DNA from: Maritimibacter alkaliphilus HTCC2654
Lineage (GTDB): Bacteria > Pseudomonadota > Alphaproteobacteria > Rhodobacterales > Rhodobacteraceae
Assembly (NCBI RefSeq): GCF_000152805.1
Contig: NZ_CH902578.1
Span: 2,739,428 to 2,803,427, forward strand
DNA: 64,000 bases
Reading direction: 5' to 3'
Of this stretch, positions 55,974 through 63,992 are shown one piece after another. A program made the position numbers and the translations under genes. Each line of letters begins with the position of its first letter. Positions within the stretch are counted from its first letter, which is position 1. The notes under the pieces were generated by a model that was not told the DNA's origin, made no database searches, and saw only the letters and a program-made list of their open reading frames with translations.

Positions 55974-56840
55974 TTACGACCGAACGTGCCGTTCGTAGGC
56001 CTCGGCGATCTCACGGGTGAGTGCGCCGACCTCGAAGGTGTAGTCCCCGATCTGACCGACCGGGGTCACTTCGGCCGCCGACCCGGTGAGCCAGCACTGT
56101 TCGAACCCTTCCATCTCTTCGGGCATGATGTGCCGCTCGTGCACCTTCACGCCCCGCTCTTCGAGCATCTTGATGACGGTCTGACGGGTCAGGCCGTTCA
56201 GGATCGCGTCGGGCAGGGGGGTGTGAACCTCGCCGTCCTTGACGAAGAACACGTTGGCCCCGGTCGCCTCGGCCACGTAACCGCGATAGTCGTAAAACAG
56301 CGCGTCGGAGCAGCCCTTGGCCTCGGCCGCGTGCTTGGACATGGTGCAGATCATGTAAAGACCGGCGGCCTTGGCGGCGGTCGGGATCGTTTCCGGCGAG
56401 GGGCGCTTCCACTTCGAAATGTCGAGCTTCGCGCCCTTCATCTTGGCGTCGCCATAGTAGCTGCCCCATTCCCAAGCCGCGATGAACAGGCGCACGGGGT
56501 TGCGCGAGGAACTGACACCCATGTCTTCGCCCGCGCCCCGGAACGCGACGGCCCGCACGTAGGCATTGGAGAACCCGTTCGCCTTGAGCACCTCGTCCTT
56601 GGCGGCGGTGATCTGTTCCGCCGTCCACGGGATCGGCATGTCGAGCAGCTCGCCCGAGCGCAACAGGCGCTTGGAATGCTCGTCGGTCAGGAAGATCTTG
56701 CCGTCATACGCGCGTTCGCCCTCGAACACGGACGAGGCGTAGTGAAGCGCGTGGGTCAGGATGTGTACGTTGGCGTCGCGCCAATCGACGAGCGTGCCGT
56801 CGACCCAGATCTTGCCGTCGCGGTCATCATATCCAGCCAT
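55974..56840 (-). CDS. ilvE: Branched-chain amino acid aminotransferase
   Basis: Fold-type IV PLP enzyme of 288 residues. The ATG at 56840 is chosen over an upstream in-frame start because AAGGAGG lies 5 bases before it and the family start MAGYDDRDGKIWVDG follows. Substrate region THALHYASSVFEGERAY, PLP Lys in IPTAAKAAGLYMI, and VAEATGANVFFVKDGEVHTP. Last step of Val/Leu/Ile synthesis and first of their breakdown. Divergent from the MarR/response-regulator pair. Confidence 0.95.
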   Translation of the reverse strand: MAGYDDRDGKIWVDGTLVDWRDANVHILTHALHYASSVFEGERAYDGKIFLTDEHSKRLLRSGELLDMPIPWTAEQITAAKDEVLKANGFSNAYVRAVAFRGAGEDMGVSSSRNPVRLFIAAWEWGSYYGDAKMKGAKLDISKWKRPSPETIPTAAKAAGLYMICTMSKHAAEAKGCSDALFYDYRGYVAEATGANVFFVKDGEVHTPLPDAILNGLTRQTVIKMLEERGVKVHERHIMPEEMEGFEQCWLTGSAAEVTPVGQIGDYTFEVGALTREIAEAYERHVRS

Positions 56841-56890
56841 TCCAACCTCCTTGGCCACATGGGCGCTTTTGCAAATGTTGCGCAAACTAT

Positions 56891-56924
56891 GTCCGAACCG
56901 GACGTAAAGTTGCGTCAAAGACGC
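56891..56924. promoter_or_regulatory. Two perfect 5-3-5 dyads in the ilvE-petP divergent promoter
   Basis: GTCCG-AAC-CGGAC (56891-56903) and GCGTC-AAA-GACGC (56912-56924), start to start 21 bases, two helical turns. They lie between the divergent ilvE and MarR genes and could be operators for the MarR protein encoded next door. Confidence 0.35.
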
Positions 56925-57012
56925 GATTCGCTACCATTGAGGGGTGGTAAAGTCAACAAGACTGACGTAAATTGCCTATCCGAAGGGCATTTTGTGAACG
57001 AGGATACCAAGG

Positions 57013-57504
57013 ATGGACGACCGGCGTGGACCCCACCTGCTGTTCCTCACCGACGAGCAGCTCAAGAAGGGCATCGAGGCGATGTTCTTTGCCTACAAGG
57101 GCTTTACGGCGGACCCTGATCGCATTCTTGAGCAATACGGCTACGGGCGGGCGCATCACCGGGCGATCCACTTCATTCATCGCAGCCCCGGCACGACCGT
57201 CAACAACCTGCTGGCGATTCTCGGCGTTACGAAACAGTCGCTGAACCGCGTGTTGCGCACGCTGGTCGAAGACGGGCTGGTCGAAAGCCGCGTGGGCACG
57301 CGCGATAAACGCGAACGGCATCTGGTGCTGACCGAGAAAGGTCAGGCACTCGAGGCGGACCTCGCCGAAGCGCAGCGTGCCCGGATGCGCGCGGCCTACC
57401 GCGAGGTCGGGCCGGAGGCGGTCGACGGGTTCCGAAAGGTGCTGGAGGCGATGATGGACCCGGACATGCGCCGCCACTTCAACGCGCTGAAGGACCCGGA
57501 ATGA
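57013..57504 (+). CDS. petP: MarR-family regulator, PetP-like
   Basis: 163 residues with a winged helix: HHRAIHFIHRSPGTTVNNLLAILGVTKQSLNRVLRTLVEDGLVESRVG and wing RDKRERHLVLTEKGQ. It overlaps the response-regulator gene by 4 bases. The pairing of a MarR protein with an OmpR-type regulator matches petP-petR of Rhodobacter capsulatus, linked to cytochrome bc1 expression. Symbol given on arrangement, not on a measured match. Confidence 0.8.
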   Translation: MDDRRGPHLLFLTDEQLKKGIEAMFFAYKGFTADPDRILEQYGYGRAHHRAIHFIHRSPGTTVNNLLAILGVTKQSLNRVLRTLVEDGLVESRVGTRDKRERHLVLTEKGQALEADLAEAQRARMRAAYREVGPEAVDGFRKVLEAMMDPDMRRHFNALKDPE

Positions 57505-58139
57505 GCCAGCCGGACGCGCATCTGCTTTTGGTCGACCCGGATGAGACCAAGCGCGGTCTGCTCAAGACCTTTCTCGGTCGACATGGCTTCCTCGTCTCCG
57601 CCGCGCGGGATGTAGACCATGCGCAGCGCCTGCTGTCGGGGCTGGATTTCGACCTGATCGTGCTGGAGGATGTGGCCGAGGCCGCACCGCTGTGCGATCT
57701 GACCGAAGCCCCGGCGCTGTGGCTGGTCGCGGCAGGCGAAACGCGCGAGGGCGAGGTCCTGTTGAAACCGTTCGAGCCGCCCGCGTTGATCGACAAGATC
57801 AACCAGATGCTCGACCGCCGCCCGCCGCCCGAATCCGCCGCACCCAAGGTGCTCAGGATGGGGCCGTTCACCTATGACATCGAAGCGGGTGCCCTGACTC
57901 AGGGCGAAGCGCGCGTGCGCCTGACCGCGACCGAGGTCAAACTGATGCGTGCGCTGGCGGCCCGGCCCAATGCGCCGATCACGCGGTCCGAACTGGCCGA
58001 CGTGGTCGATGCCGACCCGGCAAGCCGCGCGGTCGACGTCCAGATCACGCGGCTGAGGCGCAAGCTGGAACCCAACCCCAAGATGCCCAAGGTGCTGCAA
58101 ACCGTGCGCGGGACCGGCTACATGATCGTCGCCGACTGA
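57501..58139 (+). CDS. petR: OmpR-type response regulator with degenerate receiver domain, PetR-like
   Basis: 212 residues. The C-terminal winged-helix effector (LRMGPFTYDIEAGALTQGE ... RAVDVQITRLRRKLEPNP, QTVRGTGYMIVAD) is intact. The receiver (residues 1-108) keeps LLLVDPDETKRGLLKTFL and the late Lys in LLKPFEPPALIDKINQML. The usual phospho-acceptor segment DLIVLDVMMPG reads DLIVLEDVAEA, and about 15-20 residues before the Lys are missing. Conventional phosphorylation therefore seems unlikely. Translationally coupled to the MarR gene. Confidence 0.85.
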   Translation: MSQPDAHLLLVDPDETKRGLLKTFLGRHGFLVSAARDVDHAQRLLSGLDFDLIVLEDVAEAAPLCDLTEAPALWLVAAGETREGEVLLKPFEPPALIDKINQMLDRRPPPESAAPKVLRMGPFTYDIEAGALTQGEARVRLTATEVKLMRALAARPNAPITRSELADVVDADPASRAVDVQITRLRRKLEPNPKMPKVLQTVRGTGYMIVAD

Positions 58140-58210
58140 TCGCGTCCCCACGTCACGCTTGCGCCGATGGTCTGCCCCGTGCCTCTCTCACCCCCAAGGG
58201 AGGATCAGCC

Positions 58211-58807
58211 ATGTACGAAGTGATCGGAAAGATCGACACCCGCGCGTTCCGCGTGCTCTGGATGCTCGAAGAACTGGGCCAGCCTTACGAGTGGACCAAG
58301 GCCGGGCCGCGCAGTGCCGAGGTGATGGCGCACAACCCGTCGGGCAAGGTGCCGGTCCTGCTGGTCGATGGCGAGCCGGTGAACGACTCGGTCGCGATCA
58401 TGCAGTATCTGGCGGACCGCCATGGCGCGTTCACCCATCCCGCAGGGACGCTGGAACGCGCGCGCCAGGACGCGATCAGCAACTTCCTGATCGACGATTT
58501 CGACGCGCTCCTCTGGATGGGCGCGCGCCACGTCTTCGTCCTGCCGGAAGAGCACCGGATGCCCGAAATCCGCTCGTCGCTGAAATGGGAATTCGCAGGC
58601 GCGGTGGAACGTTGTGCCGGTATCCTCGGCGACAAGGCATTCCTGACCGGGGACGAGATGACGGTGCCGGACATCCTTGCCGCCCATTGTGCGAACTGGG
58701 CCTTCTCGGCCAAGTTCCCGCTCGAGAACGATAAGTTCAACGCCTACGTCAAGCGGATGCGCGATCGGGACGCCTTCAAACGCGTGGCGGCGCTGGCGAA
58801 AGCCTAG
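58211..58807 (+). CDS. Glutathione S-transferase
   Basis: 198 residues with an N-terminal thioredoxin-like domain (YEVIGKIDTRAFRVLWMLEELGQPYEW, cis-Pro region SGKVPVLLVDGEPVNDSVAIMQYLAD) and a helical C domain (AFLTGDEMTVPDILAAHCANWAF). GGGAGG precedes the ATG. Substrate unknown. It converges on the flavoprotein gene with a 4-base overlap. Confidence 0.9.
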   Translation: MYEVIGKIDTRAFRVLWMLEELGQPYEWTKAGPRSAEVMAHNPSGKVPVLLVDGEPVNDSVAIMQYLADRHGAFTHPAGTLERARQDAISNFLIDDFDALLWMGARHVFVLPEEHRMPEIRSSLKWEFAGAVERCAGILGDKAFLTGDEMTVPDILAAHCANWAFSAKFPLENDKFNAYVKRMRDRDAFKRVAALAKA

Positions 58808-59967
58808 ACCAGCGCCTGACGGGCCGCCGCCAGCCCGGTGGCGAAACAGGCGGTCAACAGGTAGCCGCCCGTCGGCGCCTCCCAATCCAGCATCTCGCCG
58901 CAGGCATACAGGCCGGGAATGGCCCGGATCGCGTAGCCGTCGAGGGCTTCGGCCGTGATGCCCCCGGCGGTCGAGATCGCCTCGTCGATCGGGCGCAGTC
59001 CGGCATGGCGGATCGGCAGAGCCTTGACGAGCGGGGCGAGGTCGTCGGGCAAGGGCCGCCCGAACTCCATCAACAGGGCGAGGCGAACGGGATCCAGTTT
59101 CAGCGCCTTGCGCAGATGTCCCGCGACGGTGGCCTTGCCGCGCGGCTTGGCCAGACGCGCGGCCACCTCGTCTTGCGTCAGGTCGGGGCACAGGTCGACG
59201 GTAAGCGCCATACCCACACGCACCGCGCGCGAGACGGTGTAAATGGCCGAACCTTCGAGACCCCGCGCCGACACCACGAACTCCCCCCGGACCGAGGTGT
59301 CGCCTGCGGTGAGCCGGGCCACCTTGACCGGCGCGCCAAAGTGCTTGGCCATGTGAACTGACCAGTCGACGACCAGCCCGGCGTTCGCAGGGGCGAGCGG
59401 CGCGATGTTCACGCCACGATCCGCCAGCCACGGCACCCATGCCCCGTCCGAGCCGAGGCGCGCCCAACTGCCGCCGCCAAGCGCGAGAATGCACAGGTCG
59501 GGGGTGACGACCTGCCGCCCCTCCGGCGTCTCGAAGGCATAGCCTGTGCCGTCGAAGCCGACCCACCGCCAGCGTGTGCGGATGGTAACGCCGTCGAGGG
59601 TGCCGAGCCATGCCCGCAACAAAGGCGAGCCTTTCATGGTTTCGGGAAACACCCGGCCCGACGATCCGGTGAACACGGGCTGACCCAGCCCGCGTGCCCA
59701 ATCCGCGACCTCCACCGGTCCGAAATCCACAACCGCCGCCCGCACCAGCCCAGCGCAACCGCCGTGATAGGCGGCAAGGAACCGTTCGAGCGGCTCGTCC
59801 TTGGTCAGGTTCAGCCCGCTCTTACCCGCCATCAGGAATTTTCGCGCAACCGAGGGTTTCCCTTCGGCCACCACCACGTCGCAGTCGTCACGCGCCAGCG
59901 CCCCGGCGGCCATCAACCCCGCCGGACCCGCGCCGATCACCAGTGCTTGCCGTTTCACGCCGTTCAT
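58804..59967 (-). CDS. NAD(P)/FAD-dependent oxidoreductase, TIGR03862 (HI0933/BaiN-like) family
   Basis: 387 residues from the ATG at 59967 (AAGGTGGG upstream). FAD loop ALVIGAGPAGLMAAGAL, then ARKFLMAGKSGLNLTKDEP, which matches the K-x-x-x-S-G-x-G-x-N motif of the HI0933 family, GRVFPETMKGSPLLRAWL, and the C-terminal IPGLYACGEMLDWEAPTGGYLLTACFATG. Reaction not established for this subgroup. Confidence 0.9.
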   Translation of the reverse strand: MNGVKRQALVIGAGPAGLMAAGALARDDCDVVVAEGKPSVARKFLMAGKSGLNLTKDEPLERFLAAYHGGCAGLVRAAVVDFGPVEVADWARGLGQPVFTGSSGRVFPETMKGSPLLRAWLGTLDGVTIRTRWRWVGFDGTGYAFETPEGRQVVTPDLCILALGGGSWARLGSDGAWVPWLADRGVNIAPLAPANAGLVVDWSVHMAKHFGAPVKVARLTAGDTSVRGEFVVSARGLEGSAIYTVSRAVRVGMALTVDLCPDLTQDEVAARLAKPRGKATVAGHLRKALKLDPVRLALLMEFGRPLPDDLAPLVKALPIRHAGLRPIDEAISTAGGITAEALDGYAIRAIPGLYACGEMLDWEAPTGGYLLTACFATGLAAARQALV

Positions 59968-59981
59968 CCCACCTTCACTGC

Positions 59982-60296
59982 ATGGAAGCGCCGCCCGACA
60001 CAAGCGACCCGATCTGCCCGATCTGCGCCCGCCCGATCCCCGAAGGCGTTCCGCAATCGCGCCATCACCTGATCCCGCGCCTGAAAGGCGGCAAAGGCGG
60101 CGAGACGGTGCTGCTCCACCACATCTGCCACAAGGAAATCCACGCGACCCTGTCCGAGGCCGAGCTTGCCCGTGTCTACAACACGCCCGAGGCGCTGCTC
60201 ACCCATCCCCGGATCGCGAAATTCGCCAGATGGGTCGCCAAGCGCCCGCCCGACTTCCTGTCTCGTAGCGAAGGCAAACGCCGTCCCCGCCGTTAG
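59982..60296 (+). CDS. Small HNH-type nuclease-like protein
   Basis: 104 residues with a zinc pair CPICARP, then SRHHLIPRLKGGKGGE and LLHHICHKEIHATLSE, an HNH-type metal motif. The C-terminal tail is basic (SRSEGKRRPRR). The start is only 14 bases from the divergent flavoprotein start and has no ribosome site, so the message may be leaderless or the start misplaced. Chromosomal role unknown; no phage or toxin context. Confidence 0.75.
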   Translation: MEAPPDTSDPICPICARPIPEGVPQSRHHLIPRLKGGKGGETVLLHHICHKEIHATLSEAELARVYNTPEALLTHPRIAKFARWVAKRPPDFLSRSEGKRRPRR

Positions 60297-60300
60297 GTGT

Positions 60301-60380
60301 TTCCGGTCTCGAAATATCCCGGGGGAGCGCGAGGGGGCTGGCCCCCTCGCCCGGGTCGGGTCGGGCGCAAGCCCGATCCG
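60301..60380. repeat. GC-rich palindromic intergenic element (REP-like)
   Basis: After GGTCTCGAAATATCCCGGG come two hairpins: GCGAGGGGGC-TG-GCCCCCTCGC (60329-60350, perfect) and TCGGGC-GCAA-GCCCGA (60361-60376, GNRA loop, extendable with one G-T pair). It lies between convergent genes. The look is that of dispersed palindromic elements common in Rhodobacterales; copies elsewhere in the genome cannot be checked here. Confidence 0.55.
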
Positions 60381-60383
60381 AAA

Positions 60384-60989
60384 TCAGATTAAGCCCTTGA
60401 TCCCGGCCACATGCTCCGGCGTCGCGCCCAGCGCATCCGTGGCCAAATCCCGCGCAGCCGTGGCGACATCCGCGTCGATGATCCGGTCGATCAGGCCCCA
60501 GTCCAGCGCCTCGGGTGCCTCGACTTTCTGCCCCGCCATCAGGATCATCTTGGCCCGCGACGGGCCAACGAGGGCCGCAAGACGTTTCGGGTCCGACGGT
60601 TGCGGCAGGAAGCCCAACTTCATCACCGGGTAGAAGAACTTGGCCGACGGCACCGCGATCCGCAGATCGCAGGCCAGTGCCATGCCCATCGCCCCGCCTG
60701 CGAGCGTGCCGTTTAGGGCCGCGATGGTCAGGATCGGGGCGCTGGCGATGGCGCCCGAGAGCCGTTCCCAGACCGGATCGGTGGCAAGCCCCGCCCGCGC
60801 CTCGTCAAGATCGGCCCCGGCGGAGAACACCTTGCCTTCCCCGGTGAAGATCAGCGCGCGTGCGCTGCTCGACGCCTCTTCGGCCACGGTCGCCAGTTCG
60901 AGCAGCATCTCGCGGGTGAGCGAATTGGCCTTGTCGGGCCGGGCGATCGTAGCGATCCAGAGGCCGCCGTCCCGCTCCAGCCGGATCAT
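60384..60989 (-). CDS. Enoyl-CoA hydratase/isomerase family protein
   Basis: 201 residues, short for a crotonase (usual about 255). Core intact: WIATIARPDKANSLTREM, the oxyanion segment GEGKVFSAGADLDEA, AALNGTLAGGAMGMALACDLRIA. The C-terminal helical arm is reduced. The ATG overlaps the SDR stop by 4 bases, forming a two-gene operon. Substrate unknown. Confidence 0.87.
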   Translation of the reverse strand: MIRLERDGGLWIATIARPDKANSLTREMLLELATVAEEASSSARALIFTGEGKVFSAGADLDEARAGLATDPVWERLSGAIASAPILTIAALNGTLAGGAMGMALACDLRIAVPSAKFFYPVMKLGFLPQPSDPKRLAALVGPSRAKMILMAGQKVEAPEALDWGLIDRIIDADVATAARDLATDALGATPEHVAGIKGLI

Positions 60990-61738
60990 GCGATCAGGCC
61001 CACGGCGCGGCGCACATCTTCGTCGCGCAAAGAGACCTCCTGCCCGAGCCATGCATCCCCATCCGGGCCGCAAAGCCACAACAGGCACTTCGCGGGCCAG
61101 TCGGGCGGGATGTGGTCGGACCAGTCGAGCTGGCTGACCGGGTTCACGCCGGAGGCCTTGATCTCGCGCTGCATCTCGGTCGCCACGGTGCCGGGCGACA
61201 GGCCGATGGCCCTGATGCCGTGACCCACCTCTTCCTTGTGAAGACACCGGGTCAGCATGTGGACCGCGGCCTTGGAGGTGCAATAGTGGCTCCATGCCTC
61301 CAGCGCGCCATGCGCCGCGCCGGACGAAATCGTCAAAACCGTTCCGCTGCCTGCCTTCCGCATCGTCGGCAGCACCGCCCGCATGCCGTGGTAGACGCCC
61401 TTGACGTTGATGTCGATCACACGGCCCCAGTCGTCCGGGTCGCTGTCCGCCATGTTCGCAATCGGTTCGATCACGCCTGCGTTGTTGATGAGCACGTCGA
61501 CGCCACCGAATTGCGCGATGGCTTCGTCCACGGCGGTCTGCACCGCTTCGAAGCTGGCCACGTCGCATTCCAGCGCGAGCGCGTTGTCCCCGATCTCTTC
61601 CGCCAGTGAGGTGAGCGCATCGCCGGAACGGGCCAGCAGGGCGACGTTCGCCCCGGCCTCGGCGAACACGCGCGCGGCGGCCTCGCCGATCCCTCGGCTC
61701 GCGCCGGTGATGACCACCGTCTTGCCTGTCATATCCAT
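60986..61738 (-). CDS. SDR-family oxidoreductase
   Basis: 250 residues from the ATG at 61738 (GGGAG 7 bases upstream). TGASRGIGEAAARVF cofactor loop, NNAGVIEPIANM, catalytic SHYCTSKAAVHM (YxxxK) and SPGTVATEM. Classical SDR, probably NAD(P)-dependent 3-oxoacyl/alcohol type. Coupled to the enoyl-CoA hydratase gene. Confidence 0.9.
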   Translation of the reverse strand: MDMTGKTVVITGASRGIGEAAARVFAEAGANVALLARSGDALTSLAEEIGDNALALECDVASFEAVQTAVDEAIAQFGGVDVLINNAGVIEPIANMADSDPDDWGRVIDINVKGVYHGMRAVLPTMRKAGSGTVLTISSGAAHGALEAWSHYCTSKAAVHMLTRCLHKEEVGHGIRAIGLSPGTVATEMQREIKASGVNPVSQLDWSDHIPPDWPAKCLLWLCGPDGDAWLGQEVSLRDEDVRRAVGLIA

Positions 61739-61856
61739 CTGAAAACTCCCTGTTTCGCGCAGACCGTAATGGTTCGTTGCGCGGTGGACCAGTGCGTCGC
61801 CCTTGCGGGGGGGCGTTGGGGCCGTTACCTGAGACGACAACGTGGAAAGGAAACCC

Positions 61857-63203
61857 ATGAAGGCCAAGCTCGACAGTCTCACCCAACAGCTTCTCGACGC
61901 CGCGCGCAAAGCGGGGGCCGACAATGCCGACGCGCTCGCCGTCGCGGGCACGTCGCTGTCCATCGACGTGCTCAAGGGCGCGCTGGAACATGCGGAGCGG
62001 TCCGAGGGCGTGGACATCGGGCTGCGCGTGATGGTCGGGCATCGTCAGGCGAACGTGTCGGCCTCGGACACCTCGGCGGACACGATCGAGGAAATGGCAC
62101 AGCGGGCCGTCGCGATGGCGCGGGAGGCGCCGGAGGACCCCACCATCGGGCTGGCCGATCCGTCGCAATATGCCCGCGACTGGGATCTGGCGGCGCTGGA
62201 ACTGGCCGATCCGTCAGACGAGCCCGCGCCCGACGCGCTGGAAGAAGATGCGCGGACCGCCGAACAGGCCGCGCTGGGCGTCGAGGGCGTCAGTCAGGTG
62301 CAGGCCACGTCTGCGGGCTACGGGCGCACCGACATTTTTCTTGCCACCTCGAACGGGTTCGCGGGCGGCTATGGCCGCACGACGCGCGCCGTGTCGCTCG
62401 CCGCGATCTCAGGCACGGGTGCCGAGATGGAGCGGGAATTCAACGGCGAATCCCGCATTTTCCAGACCGACCTGCCGTCAGCGGAAGAGATCGGGCGCAT
62501 CGCAGGCGAACGGGCAGCGGCGCGCAAGGGCGCGAAACAACCGCCGACCGGCACCTATCCGGTCCTGTTCGACGAACGCGTTTCGGCTTCGATCATCGGG
62601 CATCTTCTGGGGGCGATCAACGGGGCCTCCATCGTGCGCGGATCGTCCTTCCTGCGCGACAGGATGGGCCAGCAGGTTCTGCCCGCGCATCTGTCGATCA
62701 TCGAAGATCCGCTGCGCGTGCGTGCCAACGGATCGCGCCCCTTCGACGGGGAGGGCCTTCCGACCGGGCGCCGGGCGCTTGTCGAAAACGGCGTGCTGAA
62801 CGGCTGGGTGCTCGACCTCGCCACCGCGCGCAAACTGGGGCTGGAAAGCACGGCGAATGCCGGGCGCGGCACCGGAGCGCCGCCCAGCCCGGGCGTGTCC
62901 AATATGTACCTGACACCGGGCGACAAGACCCATGCCGACCTCATGTCCGATATGGGGACCGGGCTGCTGGTCACGGGGCTGATCGGGTCGACCGTGAACC
63001 CGAACACGGGCGATTACTCGCGCGGGGCCTCGGGCTTCTGGGTCGAGAACGGTGAAATCGCCTACCCGGTCAACGAATGCACCATCGCGAACAACCTGAT
63101 CGACATGCTTCTGCGGATCATTCCGGCGAATGACGCCGAGCCGCACAAGTCGCGGCAGGTGCCATCGCTTCTGATCGAAGGGATGACCCTTGCGGGAAGC
63201 TGA
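61857..63203 (+). CDS. pmbA: TldD/PmbA family protein (PmbA/TldE subunit)
   Basis: 448 residues from the ATG at 61857, with GGAAAGGAAA upstream (a GTG start at 61842 is less likely). TldE/PmbA pattern: EGVDIGLRVMVGHRQANVSASDTSADTIEEMAQRAVAMAREAPEDP, GTGAPPSPGVSNMYLTPGD, ASGFWVENGEIAYPVNECTIANNL. It lacks the HExxxH of TldD, as expected for the partner subunit. Cytoplasmic peptide processing. Confidence 0.93.
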   Translation: MKAKLDSLTQQLLDAARKAGADNADALAVAGTSLSIDVLKGALEHAERSEGVDIGLRVMVGHRQANVSASDTSADTIEEMAQRAVAMAREAPEDPTIGLADPSQYARDWDLAALELADPSDEPAPDALEEDARTAEQAALGVEGVSQVQATSAGYGRTDIFLATSNGFAGGYGRTTRAVSLAAISGTGAEMEREFNGESRIFQTDLPSAEEIGRIAGERAAARKGAKQPPTGTYPVLFDERVSASIIGHLLGAINGASIVRGSSFLRDRMGQQVLPAHLSIIEDPLRVRANGSRPFDGEGLPTGRRALVENGVLNGWVLDLATARKLGLESTANAGRGTGAPPSPGVSNMYLTPGDKTHADLMSDMGTGLLVTGLIGSTVNPNTGDYSRGASGFWVENGEIAYPVNECTIANNLIDMLLRIIPANDAEPHKSRQVPSLLIEGMTLAGS

Positions 63204-63966
63204 TACCGCGCTTCTGGCCGACGCGGCACGAGAGGCGGGGGAGATCGCGAAGCGGTTCTTCAAGCGCGACGTGACCAAGTGGGAAAAGCCGGACTATCAG
63301 GGCCCGGTGACCGAAGCCGATCTGGCGGTCGACGAGATGCTGAAGGACCGCTTGCGGGCCGCCCGGCCGGATTACGGCTGGCTGTCCGAAGAGACGCCGG
63401 ACGCGACCGACCGTCTGGATGCCGAGACGGTGTTTATCATCGACCCGATCGACGGGACGCGGGGCTTCATCGAGGGGAACCCGACGTGGTCCCATTCCCT
63501 CGCCATCGCGAAGGGCGGCGCGGTCGTGGCGGCGGTCGTCTATCTGCCGATGCACGACAAGCTTTATGCGGCGACGGCGGGGCAAGGGGCGATGCTGAAC
63601 GGGGAGGCCATTCGCGCGTCGGAGCAGAGCGTTCTGGCCGAGGCCGAGGTGCTGGCGGCGAAGCCCGCGATGGAGCCGCACAACTGGCTCGACGCCGATG
63701 TGCCGGAAATGAAGCGGCAATTCCGCTCGTCGCTCGCCTATCGCATGGCGCTGGTCGCCGAAGGGCGCAAGGATGCCATGTTCACGCTGCGCGCGACGTG
63801 GGAATGGGACGTGGCCGCCGGAACGTTGCTGGTCGCCGAGGCCGGCGGGCGCGTGTCGGACCGCAAGGGCGGCGTGCTGGGGTTCAACAACCGGCATCCG
63901 CAAGTCAACGGCGTGGTCGCCGGTGGTGGCGCGGTCCACGCCGATATCGTTTCGCGTCTGCTTTAG
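63190..63966 (+). CDS. Inositol monophosphatase family protein (CysQ/SuhB-like)
   Basis: 258 residues from a TTG at 63190 that overlaps pmbA by 14 bases; no in-frame ATG precedes the conserved region. Metal and phosphate motifs: WLSEETPDATDRL, VFIIDPIDGTRGFIEGN and ATWEWDVAAGTLLVAEAGG. Li-sensitive phosphatase fold acting on inositol phosphate or 3'-phosphoadenosine phosphate; which one is not clear. Confidence 0.9.
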   Translation: MREADTALLADAAREAGEIAKRFFKRDVTKWEKPDYQGPVTEADLAVDEMLKDRLRAARPDYGWLSEETPDATDRLDAETVFIIDPIDGTRGFIEGNPTWSHSLAIAKGGAVVAAVVYLPMHDKLYAATAGQGAMLNGEAIRASEQSVLAEAEVLAAKPAMEPHNWLDADVPEMKRQFRSSLAYRMALVAEGRKDAMFTLRATWEWDVAAGTLLVAEAGGRVSDRKGGVLGFNNRHPQVNGVVAGGGAVHADIVSRLL

Positions 63967-63976
63967 GGATTTCGCC

Positions 63977-63992
63977 GCGGGCTTGCGCCCGC
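63977..63992 (+). repeat. Hairpin after the phosphatase gene at the window edge
   Basis: GCGGGC-TTGC-GCCCGC, perfect 6-base stem 11 bases after the stop. No T-run within the visible sequence. It may be a terminator or the start of another GC-rich palindromic element. Confidence 0.4.

Noticed and set aside
59982..60296. Phage or homing-endonuclease origin for the HNH protein
   Set aside because: Neighbours are ordinary chromosomal genes, there are no integrase or repeat borders, and similar small HNH genes occur as fixed chromosomal genes.
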